From positions 1 through 64,000 of the forward strand of contig CANNQP010000011.1 in the NCBI GenBank assembly GCA_947507875.1: a stretch of DNA of 64,000 nucleotides, in the 5' to 3' direction. The notes below the pieces were generated by a model. It did no database searches. It was not told the DNA's origin and was given only the letters and a program-made list of their open reading frames with translations. Origin of the DNA: Verrucomicrobiaceae bacterium (lineage in GTDB: Bacteria; Verrucomicrobiota; Verrucomicrobiia; Verrucomicrobiales; Verrucomicrobiaceae). Below, in pieces: positions 52,453-62,337 of the stretch; within the stretch, counting starts at the first letter, position 1, and every line of letters begins with the position of its first letter. The position numbers and the translations under genes are program-made.

Positions 52453-55400
52453 GGCTCAAGCAGGGCATTCTCCTTGGCACGTGCTTCAGAGGCGCGATGG
52501 AGCACTTCCTTTTCAATGCCCTGCGTCAGGTGAAACTTGGGCAGCTCACGGTCGATCTGCGCCAATCGGCCCCATGAACCATAGAGATCAAAGAGCAGCG
52601 CCGCTGCCTGTTCGGGCAGTTGCCAGACCTCACTGAGCAAAAAGGCCTCGGCCGCTTCGTGCTGTTTTTCACTCATCAGGAACCGGGCCCAAGCAGCCAC
52701 AATCTCAGGCTGCGCCCCTCCGGTAGCTTCCAGGCGTTGCAGCGCCGTCTGATAAAGCTCACGCGCGAGGCCCGACTCGCCGCACTCCCGCAGCGCCTGA
52801 GCCCACTCCACCATCCTCGTGCCGCCTGGCACTGGCATGCGAACGACTTCAGCAAAAAGCTCCTGCACGCGCACACGATCACCCAGCGCATGGGCCACGC
52901 GCAGCATCAGCGGTTGCTTCCGGCTATCCAAGCGCATGGAGGGCAGCTCCTGAAGCACCTGACAGGCCTGCCAGGCCAGATCAGCACGCCCCACTTTCAG
53001 CAGACGCTCGGCGGCGAGTTCGACACAGGCGCGGTCCTGATCCGTCAGCCCCTGCCAACCGAGGTCGAGATCCTCAGCCAGAGTCGGCACCTCCGCTGCG
53101 GCGAAGGCACTCAACGCGAGTGCTGCCAGCGGGCGATCCGTGCCTGCATGCACTTCCGCACGCAACACGGGCAGCCATGCTTCCCGATTCCTGCCCACCG
53201 CCTCGGCCGTCATCCAATCCATCACACCCATGAGCGCCTCGCGCCCCCGATGCCGCACGCGGAACAACGCCGCGACCTGCGCACGCCCCACCGTGGGAGT
53301 CCAGGCCGGGTCCGCTGCCAGCAGACGCAGCAGCTCCAGACGCAGGGTGAAGCGCTCCGCATCCTCCTTCAGCGTGCGTTCTGCCTGGGTCAGAAAGTCC
53401 AACCCGTCCTGCTGCCGCGCGTGACGACGGCACAGATCCGCGATGTGGGTGATGGCATCCAGCGCACGCAGCTTCACCGCCATGCTCATCATTTCTCGAA
53501 ACTCATCCCAGAGCGCTGTCTCAGCCGCGAGCTGGGCACGCAGCTTCAGAGCCTCCCTGCCCTGCTCTCCTGACTTTTCCACCAGCGGCACCTTTCGCAG
53601 CACAGCCAGCGCCTGCGGCAGCTGCTTCTGCTTCACGCGCAGCCGGGCCAGATGCACGCAGCTTTCCGCATCCGGCTGGATGCCACGCTCTTGGTTAGCC
53701 TCAAAAGCTTCATGCAGGCGCGTCCAGGCCTCCATCGCCTGCTCATCCAGGCCTCTTTTTTCACACAGCAAAGCCAGCTCACGCAGATAGGGCACCTCGT
53801 GGGGAATGCGGCCCTGCAGTACCTTCGTGGGCGCAGGCAGATAGCCGCGCTGCTTCAGGGCCTCCAGATCATACTCCAACGCCAGGAAATGCGCATGCTT
53901 CTCACGCAGCACCTCATCTCCAGGTTGCGGCGGCTTGTAGGGTGGCTCAGCCTCTAGCAGTTGCAGCGTGAACTTCAGCCCCGTGCGCGTGTCTAGCGAG
54001 GCCTCAGCCACGCGAATCAGCAGCTGCGCATATTCGGGATTCGCCGGAGCGCGGCCAGGCAACATGCCATAGACCTCGATGGCCTCGCGCGACATGCCAG
54101 CCGCCTCCAAGCGCCCACCAAGCTCGCTCAGCGTGTCCACGGACACTTCCTGGCGCATGTCCACGCTGGCCAGATGCTCCCGCAGCATCCGCAGGCGGGT
54201 CGGGTAGTCCGCAGCACGCATCCGGCGGATCAGATGCCCCAAGCGCCATTCGCCAAACTCCAGCCCTGAGCGCGAACTGAGCGCGATGCCACCCCAGCGG
54301 GAGGAAAGCTGGTCGTTCACCTGGCGCACCACCTCGCCCAAGCCTTCATGACTGAACCGCGCCTGGATCTCGCGCGTCTCTTCCCAAAGTGAGCGCAGAT
54401 GCATCGGCTCCTCCCAGCGTGGTGAGCCCTGCGGCATCAGCATGCCCCGTGGTTCCCCGATCTGGCGAGCAGGCAGGAAATCTCCCGTCAGCAGTGTAAC
54501 CATCTCCTGCGCAGCTTTTTCCGGCGCACCGGCCAGACCTACCACCGCTGCCTTGCGCAGGCTGGTCATTGCCGAAGCAGGCGTGGCCTGAAGGTGCCGC
54601 CAGGCCGAGCGCAGGTTCTTTTCGCGCTCCTCCGCGCTCGTGGCCAGTCGATTCGCCGCGCTCAGGCTGAAGAGGTAGGGATCGTAAGTGCCACGGTAGG
54701 CCTCCGGCTGCACGCTGCCACGCACGACACGCCCCAGGTAATCGCGCGCCAGATCCCAGCGCTCCGCAGCCTCGGCGATGCGGGCCAAGGAGAAGACAAA
54801 CGCACTGCCCAGCGCGGGATTGTGCCGGCTCAGGCTTTCGCCCAGCTCCAGCGCCTCAGGGTAGCGCTGCTGATCCTGCAACCGCCGCAAAATATCCAGC
54901 ACCGAGACACTGCGCAGCGTGCCGAGGCGCTCCAGCTCACCTTTGGCAAAGCGGTAATCCTCCATGTCCGCCAGCGTCGCCGCCACGGCCAGCAGCATCC
55001 GCTGGCGTGACTCTAGCAGCTCGCCCAGCAACGCAGGCTGAGTGGCCCAGGACAGCGCCTGCTCCATGCCACCCGTGCGCACCGTCAGCCAGGTGTGGCA
55101 AAAACGCTGCTCCAGGCCCAGAGAACCCTTCCCCTGCCCATTCATCAGCGCATTCAACTCCTGACGAAACGGCATACCTAACTTTGCAAAATACAAAGCC
55201 CAGAGACGATCCACGGGCGACTTCAGCCCCCTGACCTCAGCCTGCCAAGCCTGTGTCGTGCCCGCCCGCTCATGCAGCCGAGCCAGCTCCTCAAGCGCAC
55301 GCAGGCGGATGTGCGGCACCTCTGCGGGAAGCTCCACAAACTCCGGCCGCGGCAGGCTGAGAAAGGTGCGCAGCGTCGCCACCTCCGCGCTGGTCAGCCC

Positions 55401-58400
55401 TGGCACCGTATCCAGATCGGACAAAATCTCCGTCACCGGTCCTGGCACGCCGGACTTTCTCTGCTCCGCCAGGGGCAGCGGCAGACGTGTCACGCTCTGG
55501 CTTGGCGTAGGCATCAGCGCCTGAGCCTGGGTGCGGCGAAGGATTTCGTTCAGGTAGCGCCGCGCTGCGTCCTCATCCGCCAGGCGCAGGCACTTCAGGG
55601 CCAACCGCAGCTCAGACCTCGCATCCCATGGCCGCACGCGAGCGATCTGCTCATAGACACGCCGCTCCGCCTCATCCTGTCCCGTGCTGCGGTAATGTTC
55701 AGCCAGTGCCTCCAGCGCCGTGGCATCTTGAGCAAACCGACTCTCCAGACGACGCCGCACCCGATCCGCCTCCGCGATCTGAAAGGTCTGCTCCAGCATC
55801 TCGACCAGACGCCGCGATTCCTCCGCTGCCTGAGCAGGGGCCGAACTCGCCGCGATTTGCTTTTGAAAATAAATCGCCGCCTTCAGGTCACCCGCCTTCA
55901 GCGCAGCCTCCCGCAGTTGATCCAGCGAAAAGGGCGTGTCCGGTGCGGTGTAGTAGGCCAGCTTCATCGACCGGAAGGCCTGCGCTGCATCTCCTGCACG
56001 CTCATGCACACCGGCCAGGGCCTCATGATAAAAGCCATCGAAGGGATGCTTCTTCACCAAAGCCTGGAGCGAATCGCGAATCAGCTTCAGACGATCTTGC
56101 AGCACCTCCTTGGGCAACTCCACGCCACCTTCCCCGGCCCACAGCAGGCGATCCAGGAACCGCTTGAAGGTCTCGCGACGACGCTTCACCTCCGTCTCTG
56201 TCTCCACAATGCGAAGGTGCGCCGCCACATGCTCGGGCAATTTTCCCCGCTGCAGCAGCATCTCCGCATAACGCTGCAAAAGCAGGACGGCCGTGCTGCC
56301 CGTGGCGCGATCAATCGCCTGCTGCCACAGCTTGAGCGCATCATCCGGGCGCTGCTGGAGTGTGTAGCACTGCGTCAGTGCATTCAGCAAAGGCTCCGAG
56401 TCCGGCGCCTCACGGTAGGCCCGCTCTAGCAAAAGCGTGGCCGCTCGCCCCGGCGGGGGTGGCTCATTCGCCAAACGCCAGCCCGTGCGCTCGTGGGAGA
56501 GCCCGACATTGATGGCCGCCGACGCCGCTTGTTCATCCTCCAGCAGCAGCTCCGCGAGGCGCAGCGTGTAGCGAATGGGATTCGAAGCATCCTTGGCGAT
56601 CAAGCGACGCAGCACCCTCAGCGCTAGCCCAGTGTTCTTGTCCTCCAGCGTCAATTCCAGCAGCAGCTTCTCGGCCTCCAGCGGCAGACTTTGCCCCGGC
56701 GAGACCTGCTCCAGCCGACGAAAAGCCGCGTAAGCCTCCTCATGCAAACCAGCGCGCACCGCCCACCAGGCCGCGCGGAATAGTTCGAGCCGCGCAGCAG
56801 ATGTCATGGTCGGCAGTGCATCGACGCGTGATGGCATCGCTTGAGAAAAAAACTGCTGAGCCCGCTCGATCAGCTGCTCCGTCGCTTGCGTCTCTGGTTC
56901 GGCAGTGGCGGACGTGTCGGTCGTGCCAAACCCCTTTCCCGTGAATACATCGGGAAGCTGGAAGTCGCCTCCCGTGCCACGTGACTGAGTCGGCTCCTTT
57001 TTCTTTCCCCCCAGCAGCAGCGAGTGAATGCGCTCGTCCACATCCACCCCTTCCTCCTCGTTTTTGGAGGCCTTCCAAGCACGTTCCAGCCAGTCCATTG
57101 CCTCCTCAGGCTCGGCCTGCTCAGCCAGCAGATCAGCCAGACGCAAGAACTCCTCACGCCCCGCGCTGGGCTTCGCCACGGCCTCACGCGCCAGAATGAT
57201 GGCCGTGTCCAGATCACTGCCAGCCGCCATGAAAGACGCGGCTTCATTCAGCCGACGCTGCCGCTCCTGCTCATCTGCCGCTCCCGCCGTGAAGCGACGC
57301 AGCAGCGCATCTGCAGCGGCCATGTCTTTGCGCACCCGATGGTAGGCCGCTAGTTCAAACACGGCCTCCGTACGATCCGGCTCGCGCTCCACTCGCGCCT
57401 TCAGGATGAACTCGATGATCTCATCCAGCGCCCGTTGCTGAGCGAAGGCCAACGCTTGCTTTTCCAGGTCTGCCTTGCCCGCCGTCGTCTGCAGCAGCTT
57501 GCGCAACCGTTTCACAGCTTCTGCTTGCTGCCCCGCGCGCAGATCGGCCTCGCACCGGAGAAAAATGAGGGCCGGTAGGTCGCTGCCATCCCCTTTCAGA
57601 CGCTCGTCCAGCAGCTTGGCTGCCTCCGCCGTGCCATCGTGATCCAGCAGCAGCCGCACCAGCTCCCAGCGGTAATCATCCACCTGCGGTGCCCTTTTCA
57701 CCAACTCCTGCATCACCTCCACGCGCGCATCGGCATCCGCGGTCATCTCATGAAAGCGCGCTAGATCCCTCAGTGCCTGCTCGCCCGTGCCTTTTTGCAA
57801 GGCCAGACGCAGCTCCTCCAGAAGGCCAAAGCGCTCATGCAAACGCACGCGACGGCGGAAAAAATCCGCATAGCGCCCATCGCGAAAGTCCAGCAGGGAC
57901 AGCCCTTTTTTCAGAGCAGCATCCGCTTTTTCAAACTGATCCGCGTGCTCATGAATGCGCGCTAGATCGTAGAGCGCATCCAGCCGCTTCTGGGGGTCAC
58001 TTTGATCCGCCAGTGCTGTGTAAAAGGCAGCTGCTCGCTCCGGAAAACCCGCGCGTAAGATCAGCTCCGCCACCTGACGCGTCAGGGCAAAATCACCCGC
58101 CCGCAGCCGTGCCGCTTGCTCCCAGGCACGCACCGCGTCTTCGTTCTTTTGCGCGGCCAGAGCCAGCGTGCCCAACCGCAGCAGCACCTCCACCTTGCGC
58201 CCGTCCGTGTCTGGCAGCAGCGCGTTCAGTTGGCCCATCCACTGATAGCCCTTGGCAGGATCGCCCTGCTCCTGGGCGACCTCCGCTAGGGCTTGCAGAG
58301 CCAGCGGCTTGTGCTCCGCGCTGCTCAGCGCCTGCTCGTAAGAGGCAGCTGCCTTTTTTAAATCTCCCGCCTTGCGCTGAAAGTGCCCGAGCACCAGCAC

Positions 58401-58733
58401 GAGCGCGGGATGCCGCTGGGACTGCACCTGCGCAGCCACGCTCTGCATCAGCAGCGCGGTTGCCTCATGCTTCTCGTAGAGCGCCCAGACCAGATCCACC
58501 ACGCGGCCATACTCCGGCTGAGTGACCAGCAGGGACAGGTATTCATTCGCCAGTCGTGTCTCGCGCTCAGACCAAGGTCGCGCCGCCTCCTGAGCAGCCA
58601 TTTGACCGGCCCATTCCATCGACGCAAAGAACCCAAGGACGAGGCCAAGCCTTTTGGTCAAAAGCCACCTCTCTCTCCAAGCGCAGCCGCGCGAGCCAGC
58701 CAAAGCCCACGCAAGAGACAACCGGTTCGTCAT
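52449..58733 (-). CDS. Giant secreted tetratricopeptide-repeat protein
   Basis: About 2094 residues from the ATG at 58733, one of the longest genes here; an ATG at 58748 is also in frame. A TTG at 58661 is preceded by a purine-rich GAGAGAGAGG element and would start a better signal peptide (TKRLGLVLGFFASMEWAGQ), so the true start may be there. The whole protein is helical repeat: TPR-like units such as GDLKKAAASYEQALSSAEHKPLALQALAE (continuing), NEDAVRAWEQAARL, LPQALAVLRKV and CGESGLARELYQTALQRL recur to the end. No catalytic motif is seen. It probably acts as a periplasmic or outer-membrane scaffold. The start overlaps or touches the stop of the upstream HhH membrane protein gene, indicating an operon. 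Confidence 0.88.
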   Translation of the reverse strand: MTNRLSLAWALAGSRGCAWRERWLLTKRLGLVLGFFASMEWAGQMAAQEAARPWSERETRLANEYLSLLVTQPEYGRVVDLVWALYEKHEATALLMQSVAAQVQSQRHPALVLVLGHFQRKAGDLKKAAASYEQALSSAEHKPLALQALAEVAQEQGDPAKGYQWMGQLNALLPDTDGRKVEVLLRLGTLALAAQKNEDAVRAWEQAARLRAGDFALTRQVAELILRAGFPERAAAFYTALADQSDPQKRLDALYDLARIHEHADQFEKADAALKKGLSLLDFRDGRYADFFRRRVRLHERFGLLEELRLALQKGTGEQALRDLARFHEMTADADARVEVMQELVKRAPQVDDYRWELVRLLLDHDGTAEAAKLLDERLKGDGSDLPALIFLRCEADLRAGQQAEAVKRLRKLLQTTAGKADLEKQALAFAQQRALDEIIEFILKARVEREPDRTEAVFELAAYHRVRKDMAAADALLRRFTAGAADEQERQRRLNEAASFMAAGSDLDTAIILAREAVAKPSAGREEFLRLADLLAEQAEPEEAMDWLERAWKASKNEEEGVDVDERIHSLLLGGKKKEPTQSRGTGGDFQLPDVFTGKGFGTTDTSATAEPETQATEQLIERAQQFFSQAMPSRVDALPTMTSAARLELFRAAWWAVRAGLHEEAYAAFRRLEQVSPGQSLPLEAEKLLLELTLEDKNTGLALRVLRRLIAKDASNPIRYTLRLAELLLEDEQAASAAINVGLSHERTGWRLANEPPPPGRAATLLLERAYREAPDSEPLLNALTQCYTLQQRPDDALKLWQQAIDRATGSTAVLLLQRYAEMLLQRGKLPEHVAAHLRIVETETEVKRRRETFKRFLDRLLWAGEGGVELPKEVLQDRLKLIRDSLQALVKKHPFDGFYHEALAGVHERAGDAAQAFRSMKLAYYTAPDTPFSLDQLREAALKAGDLKAAIYFQKQIAASSAPAQAAEESRRLVEMLEQTFQIAEADRVRRRLESRFAQDATALEALAEHYRSTGQDEAERRVYEQIARVRPWDARSELRLALKCLRLADEDAARRYLNEILRRTQAQALMPTPSQSVTRLPLPLAEQRKSGVPGPVTEILSDLDTVPGLTSAEVATLRTFLSLPRPEFVELPAEVPHIRLRALEELARLHERAGTTQAWQAEVRGLKSPVDRLWALYFAKLGMPFRQELNALMNGQGKGSLGLEQRFCHTWLTVRTGGMEQALSWATQPALLGELLESRQRMLLAVAATLADMEDYRFAKGELERLGTLRSVSVLDILRRLQDQQRYPEALELGESLSRHNPALGSAFVFSLARIAEAAERWDLARDYLGRVVRGSVQPEAYRGTYDPYLFSLSAANRLATSAEEREKNLRSAWRHLQATPASAMTSLRKAAVVGLAGAPEKAAQEMVTLLTGDFLPARQIGEPRGMLMPQGSPRWEEPMHLRSLWEETREIQARFSHEGLGEVVRQVNDQLSSRWGGIALSSRSGLEFGEWRLGHLIRRMRAADYPTRLRMLREHLASVDMRQEVSVDTLSELGGRLEAAGMSREAIEVYGMLPGRAPANPEYAQLLIRVAEASLDTRTGLKFTLQLLEAEPPYKPPQPGDEVLREKHAHFLALEYDLEALKQRGYLPAPTKVLQGRIPHEVPYLRELALLCEKRGLDEQAMEAWTRLHEAFEANQERGIQPDAESCVHLARLRVKQKQLPQALAVLRKVPLVEKSGEQGREALKLRAQLAAETALWDEFREMMSMAVKLRALDAITHIADLCRRHARQQDGLDFLTQAERTLKEDAERFTLRLELLRLLAADPAWTPTVGRAQVAALFRVRHRGREALMGVMDWMTAEAVGRNREAWLPVLRAEVHAGTDRPLAALALSAFAAAEVPTLAEDLDLGWQGLTDQDRACVELAAERLLKVGRADLAWQACQVLQELPSMRLDSRKQPLMLRVAHALGDRVRVQELFAEVVRMPVPGGTRMVEWAQALRECGESGLARELYQTALQRLEATGGAQPEIVAAWARFLMSEKQHEAAEAFLLSEVWQLPEQAAALLFDLYGSWGRLAQIDRELPKFHLTQGIEKEVLHRASEARAKENALLEP

Positions 58734-58734
58734 T

Positions 58735-59979
58735 TCATGAAGCACCATCGCTCAAGTGCGGCTGGGGTTGATCGACGAGATCCAGGATCTGATTTCGTGC
58801 CTCATTAAGTCTGCGGGCTTGCTGGATCCATTGCTCACGCGTGATTCGATCTTTAAAAGCGAGGCGCTGAGAAAATTCGCGCAGTTGATTTTCATCCCAG
58901 GCAGCGATTTGACGGAAGGTGTAAACCCCGAGCTCGTTCAGGCGGACCGCCAGCGCACCAGAGACCCCACGAATCTGGGTCAAATCATCCACAACCGGCG
59001 GGGACTTGCGATAAATCAGACCCAGGTCACGGTCGAACTCGATGGCCACTGGTAGGATGGGTTCGATCGACGAAGGCATGTCCGCAGGCTCGGGCAAAGG
59101 CGGCACCCCTGGACCGATGGCTGTCGGCAAGTTCGTGCCTAAACCCGACAGCGTAGGAGCGTCAACCCGAGGCAAGGGCTTGGGCAGTTCGGGAGCAGGC
59201 ACATGACCCTGGACAATGGCTGCGAGTGTCGAAAGCGATACGTTCGGTTCGTTTTCTTGATCATCCTCTCCAAGGAGAAATCCGAAAGCCTCGATGTCAG
59301 AAGCAGGCTCTGGCGAAACGGCCGGCAACTCAAGAGCAGGTAGAGCTGCGACAGCGGGAACAGACACAGGGGACTTGTGTCGGTGTGCGAGGATGATCGG
59401 ACGTCGCGGCGGGGAAAACTCTCCCTGTTGCAGCGCAGGCAGTGGAGGGGGAGTGGCTGAATCTGTAGGGGGCGTTGCCTCTAACTCGGGAAATTCCCAA
59501 CGCGTGACTTCTGAGGCTGGGGCGTTTGTTTCGACCTCTGGGAGTGCCGGCAAGCTGCTGACAGCCAGCTCAGGCAAAGGCTCAAGGCAGGAAGGCGCAG
59601 TGGACACAGTCGCCTGAGCTAGCTCAGGAAGAACGGCCCTTTCTGGAGGAATCGTCACAGACTCAGCGGCGGCAGGAGCGACAGAAACCTTGGCGTCTTC
59701 AACAGGCGCGGGAGTAGATGCTGGCCCAGCCAGGGGAATCGCGGCAGGGTATGCAGGCAGCTCTGTGAGCCGCTGCTTTACCTGCGTGAGCTCTTCGCGC
59801 TGCCCATCCATCTCTTGCCGCGCTAAGGCGAGCTGCTTTTTGTATCTCCCCCAGAGCACAGCGCCGATGCCAACGCCAAGGATGAAAAACAACACACTGA
59901 TGCCCCCGACAATCCCACTTCGTTGCTGCAGGATGTAAAGGATGGCTTCCGAGTCGAGAGATGGCAGCTCGATGTTCAT
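58735..59979 (-). CDS. Membrane-anchored protein with C-terminal helix-hairpin-helix domain
   Basis: 414 residues. One membrane helix at ~22-46 (GIVGGISVLFFILGVGIGAV) is followed by a short coiled coil (LARQEMDGQREELTQVKQRL). A long Pro/Ala/Glu-rich, low-complexity linker covers ~75-330. The last ~75 residues form an HhH domain: VDDLTQIRGVSGALAVRLNE, then GVYTFRQIAAW and FKDRITREQWIQQAR. This matches the DDLxxIxGIG...GIxTFxQIA...GRIxRDxWxxQA pattern found at the ends of some L21, NuoE and uncharacterised membrane proteins. A DNA- or protein-binding role at the membrane is inferred. It is coupled to the giant TPR gene. Confidence 0.85.
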   Translation of the reverse strand: MNIELPSLDSEAILYILQQRSGIVGGISVLFFILGVGIGAVLWGRYKKQLALARQEMDGQREELTQVKQRLTELPAYPAAIPLAGPASTPAPVEDAKVSVAPAAAESVTIPPERAVLPELAQATVSTAPSCLEPLPELAVSSLPALPEVETNAPASEVTRWEFPELEATPPTDSATPPPLPALQQGEFSPPRRPIILAHRHKSPVSVPAVAALPALELPAVSPEPASDIEAFGFLLGEDDQENEPNVSLSTLAAIVQGHVPAPELPKPLPRVDAPTLSGLGTNLPTAIGPGVPPLPEPADMPSSIEPILPVAIEFDRDLGLIYRKSPPVVDDLTQIRGVSGALAVRLNELGVYTFRQIAAWDENQLREFSQRLAFKDRITREQWIQQARRLNEARNQILDLVDQPQPHLSDGAS

Positions 59980-60378
59980 GGCACGGGCACGGGAATCATG
60001 GAATCAAGATTTCAAAACTCAGGGTTTAGGCAGACGGAAGTTTAACGCTAAGGGGCACAGGATCAAAGGAGACCGGAAGAATTTCTGCTCAGGATGCGCC
60101 CCACTCGATCAAAAACGAGACAAGCAACCACACCCGCGCTTTCGGCAGCGGCCACTTCTCGAACCAACAGCGGGGGCCCACATCAGCACAGGCATGAGTC
60201 CGATGAAGCAAAGCAAACCCATCAAGCGCATGGAAGAGAGGCGGGGATGAGCGATTGACACACCGGAGCGACCACGGATACTCCGCGCCCTCCGGTTGGA
60301 ATCTGCTACCCAAGACGCCCCGGAGGCAAGAAGGAAATCCTTCCTTCACATCTCCCAACCCTAAAGCCACCACGCCTC
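59980..60378. other. Intergenic region of about 399 nt between divergent genes
   Basis: This lies between the leftward HhH-membrane gene and the rightward PfkB kinase gene and should hold both promoters. A minus-strand 40-codon frame (about 60111-60233) starts with a hydrophobic stretch and ends in a Cys/Arg-rich tail, but it lacks support. A GGTTCGAG segment near 60155 on the minus strand is not part of a tRNA. No strong terminator seen. Confidence 0.4.
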
Positions 60379-61299
60379 ATGTCAGTCGTCATCGCCGGAA
60401 CCGTCGCCCTGGACAATGTCAAAACCCCGCAGGACTCCCAGGATAACCTGCTGGGCGGCTCCGCCGCTTATGCCGCTCTCGCAGCCAGCATATTTACCCA
60501 GCCGGTACACCTCGTAGGCATCATCGGGCATGACTTTCCTGAAGCCCACCTCAACTTGCTAAGCGGCAAGGGCATCACCCTCGAAGGCCTGGAGCGTAGC
60601 AGCGGCGCTTCCTTCACCTGGAGTGGCGAATACCACGAAGACATGAACAACCGCACCACCCACGCGGTCGGCATCAACGTGCTAGAAAGCTGGACCCCGA
60701 AGGTGCCAGCGAGCGCTGCGGCGGCTAAAATCGCTGTGCTGGCAAACATGAGCCCCGATAACCAACTGCAAACCCTCGAGCAATGCGCCGACGCCGACTT
60801 TGTGATCGCCGATACCATGGACCTCTGGATCAGCATCGCCAATGAGCGCCTGCATGATGTGCTGAAAAAGATCGACCTCCTCGTGATCAATGACGGCGAG
60901 GCCAAGGAATTCGCCCGCACTGCCAATCTCGTGGAAGCAGGCCGCAAGCTCCAGGCCAAAGGCCCTCGCTTCGTCGTGGTGAAGCGCGGCGAACACGGCA
61001 GTTACCTCTTCGGCGAGACGCCCGACGCCTTCTTCTCCTGCTCCGCTTACCCGCTCGATTCCGTCTTCGACCCCACCGGCGCAGGCGATAGCTTCCTTGG
61101 TGGCATGGCCGGCTGGCTCTCTAGCCAGGGCAAAACCAAGCCCACCTTCGAAGACCTTCGCCAGGCCGTCGTCCATGGCAGCGTCACCGCCAGCTACACC
61201 TGCGAAGCTTTCAGCACCCACAAACTGCAAAAGGTCACAAAGGCCGACATCGCCGGTCGTCTCACGGAATTGCAGCGCTACACCAGCTTCGTGGCGTAA
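60379..61299 (+). CDS. PfkB family sugar/nucleoside kinase
   Basis: 306 residues. The start VVIAGTVALDNVKTP and LGGSAAYAALAASIF correspond to the first PfkB signature, and FDPTGAGDSFLGGMAGWL near 232 is the second, with the catalytic Asp in GAGD. INDGEAKEFA near 172 is the conserved N-x-x-E region binding magnesium. The mid-region carries no ribokinase- or fructokinase-specific block, so the substrate is uncertain; Planctomycete/Verrucomicrobia homologues with a GSVALD-type start are usually annotated simply as sugar kinase. menB follows 46 nt downstream on the same strand and may be co-transcribed. Confidence 0.9.
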   Translation: MSVVIAGTVALDNVKTPQDSQDNLLGGSAAYAALAASIFTQPVHLVGIIGHDFPEAHLNLLSGKGITLEGLERSSGASFTWSGEYHEDMNNRTTHAVGINVLESWTPKVPASAAAAKIAVLANMSPDNQLQTLEQCADADFVIADTMDLWISIANERLHDVLKKIDLLVINDGEAKEFARTANLVEAGRKLQAKGPRFVVVKRGEHGSYLFGETPDAFFSCSAYPLDSVFDPTGAGDSFLGGMAGWLSSQGKTKPTFEDLRQAVVHGSVTASYTCEAFSTHKLQKVTKADIAGRLTELQRYTSFVA

Positions 61300-61345
61300 G
61301 TCTTCTTGCATTCTCACCCCCCTCTCCCATTGAAGCGTTGCGACC

Positions 61346-62158
61346 ATGTGGACCACGATCAAGACTTTCCAGGACATTAAGCTCGAAAAAACCGAGGACG
61401 GCATCGGCAAGCTCACCATCAACCGGCCTGAAGTGCGCAATGCCTTTCGCCCACAGACGGTCAAGGAGATGCTCATCGCTCTGGAAATCCTGCACGAAGA
61501 TCCCGACGTCGGCGTGATCGTCCTCTGTGGTGAGGGGCCCCTCGCCTTCTGCTCTGGCGGCGATCAAAAGGTGCGTGGTGATGCTGGCTACATCGGCGAG
61601 GATGGCGTGCCACGCCTGAATATCCTCGACGTTCAGCGCAAGATCCGCACCCTGCCCAAGCCCGTGGTCGCGATGGTCGCAGGCTACGCCATCGGCGGCG
61701 GTCATGTCCTGCACGTTGTCTGCGATCTCACCATTGCCGCCGACAACGCCCGCTTTGGCCAGACCGGCCCCAAGGTTGGTAGCTTTGATGGCGGTCTTGG
61801 CAGCAGCTACCTCGCCCGTATCGTCGGCCAGAAAAAGGCACGGGAGATCTGGTACCTCTGCCGCCAATACAACGCTCAGGAAGCGCTCGACATGGGCCTC
61901 GTCAATACCGTCGTCCCGCTGGAAAAGCTGGAGGAAGAAACGCTGAAGTGGTGCCGCGAAATGCTCCAGCACAGCCCCCTCGCTCTCCGCTGCCTCAAAG
62001 CTTCACTCAATGCCGACTGCGACGGCCAGATGGGTCTGCTCGACCTGGCCGGCAATGCCACCCTCCTCTACTACATGAGCGAAGAAGCCAAGGAAGGCAA
62101 AACCGCCTTTGTCGAAAAACGGAAGCCTAACTTCAAGAAGTTCAAGCGAGTGCCGTGA
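61346..62158 (+). CDS. menB: 1,4-dihydroxy-2-naphthoyl-CoA synthase
   Basis: 270 residues. A crotonase-fold enzyme with the MenB-specific block [11 protein letters not shown] near 69-79 (where most crotonases have a different segment), followed by [19 protein letters not shown] near 112 and [19 protein letters not shown] near 134-152, all characteristic of MenB. The C-terminal [17 protein letters not shown] is also typical. It cyclises o-succinylbenzoyl-CoA to DHNA-CoA in menaquinone synthesis, implying a menaquinone-using respiratory chain. No other men genes are visible, although the partial CoA-ligase-like gene at the window edge is a different type from MenE. Confidence 0.96.
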   Translation: MWTTIKTFQDIKLEKTEDGIGKLTINRPEVRNAFRPQTVKEMLIALEILHEDPDVGVIVLCGEGPLAFCSGGDQKVRGDAGYIGEDGVPRLNILDVQRKIRTLPKPVVAMVAGYAIGGGHVLHVVCDLTIAADNARFGQTGPKVGSFDGGLGSSYLARIVGQKKAREIWYLCRQYNAQEALDMGLVNTVVPLEKLEEETLKWCREMLQHSPLALRCLKASLNADCDGQMGLLDLAGNATLLYYMSEEAKEGKTAFVEKRKPNFKKFKRVP

Positions 62159-62337
62159 GGTGGCGCTGAGCCTAACCATTGAATCCAGTTAACGAAAGAA
62201 CACTTTTGTTGACGCGCCTTCTGTTGAAACACGGCCTGACACTGGGTTCTTGGCCAATCAAACGGAGAGCCCATCCAAGGAACTCATCCCGAAAAAGAAC
62301 GCGCCAGGACCAAGGCCTGAAGGCGAAGACACTTGGC

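Noticed and set aside
55272-56429. 385-codon plus-strand frame inside the giant TPR gene
   Set aside because: Arg/Leu/Gln-rich shadow; the opposite strand continues regular TPR repeats without interruption.
60140-60190. tRNA-like GGTTCGAG segment on the minus strand
   Set aside because: Neither an acceptor stem nor D and anticodon arms can be folded around it.
60111-60233. 40-codon minus-strand frame with hydrophobic start and Cys/Arg-rich end
   Set aside because: No ribosome-binding site, no family resemblance, and it lies in a region expected to hold divergent promoters.
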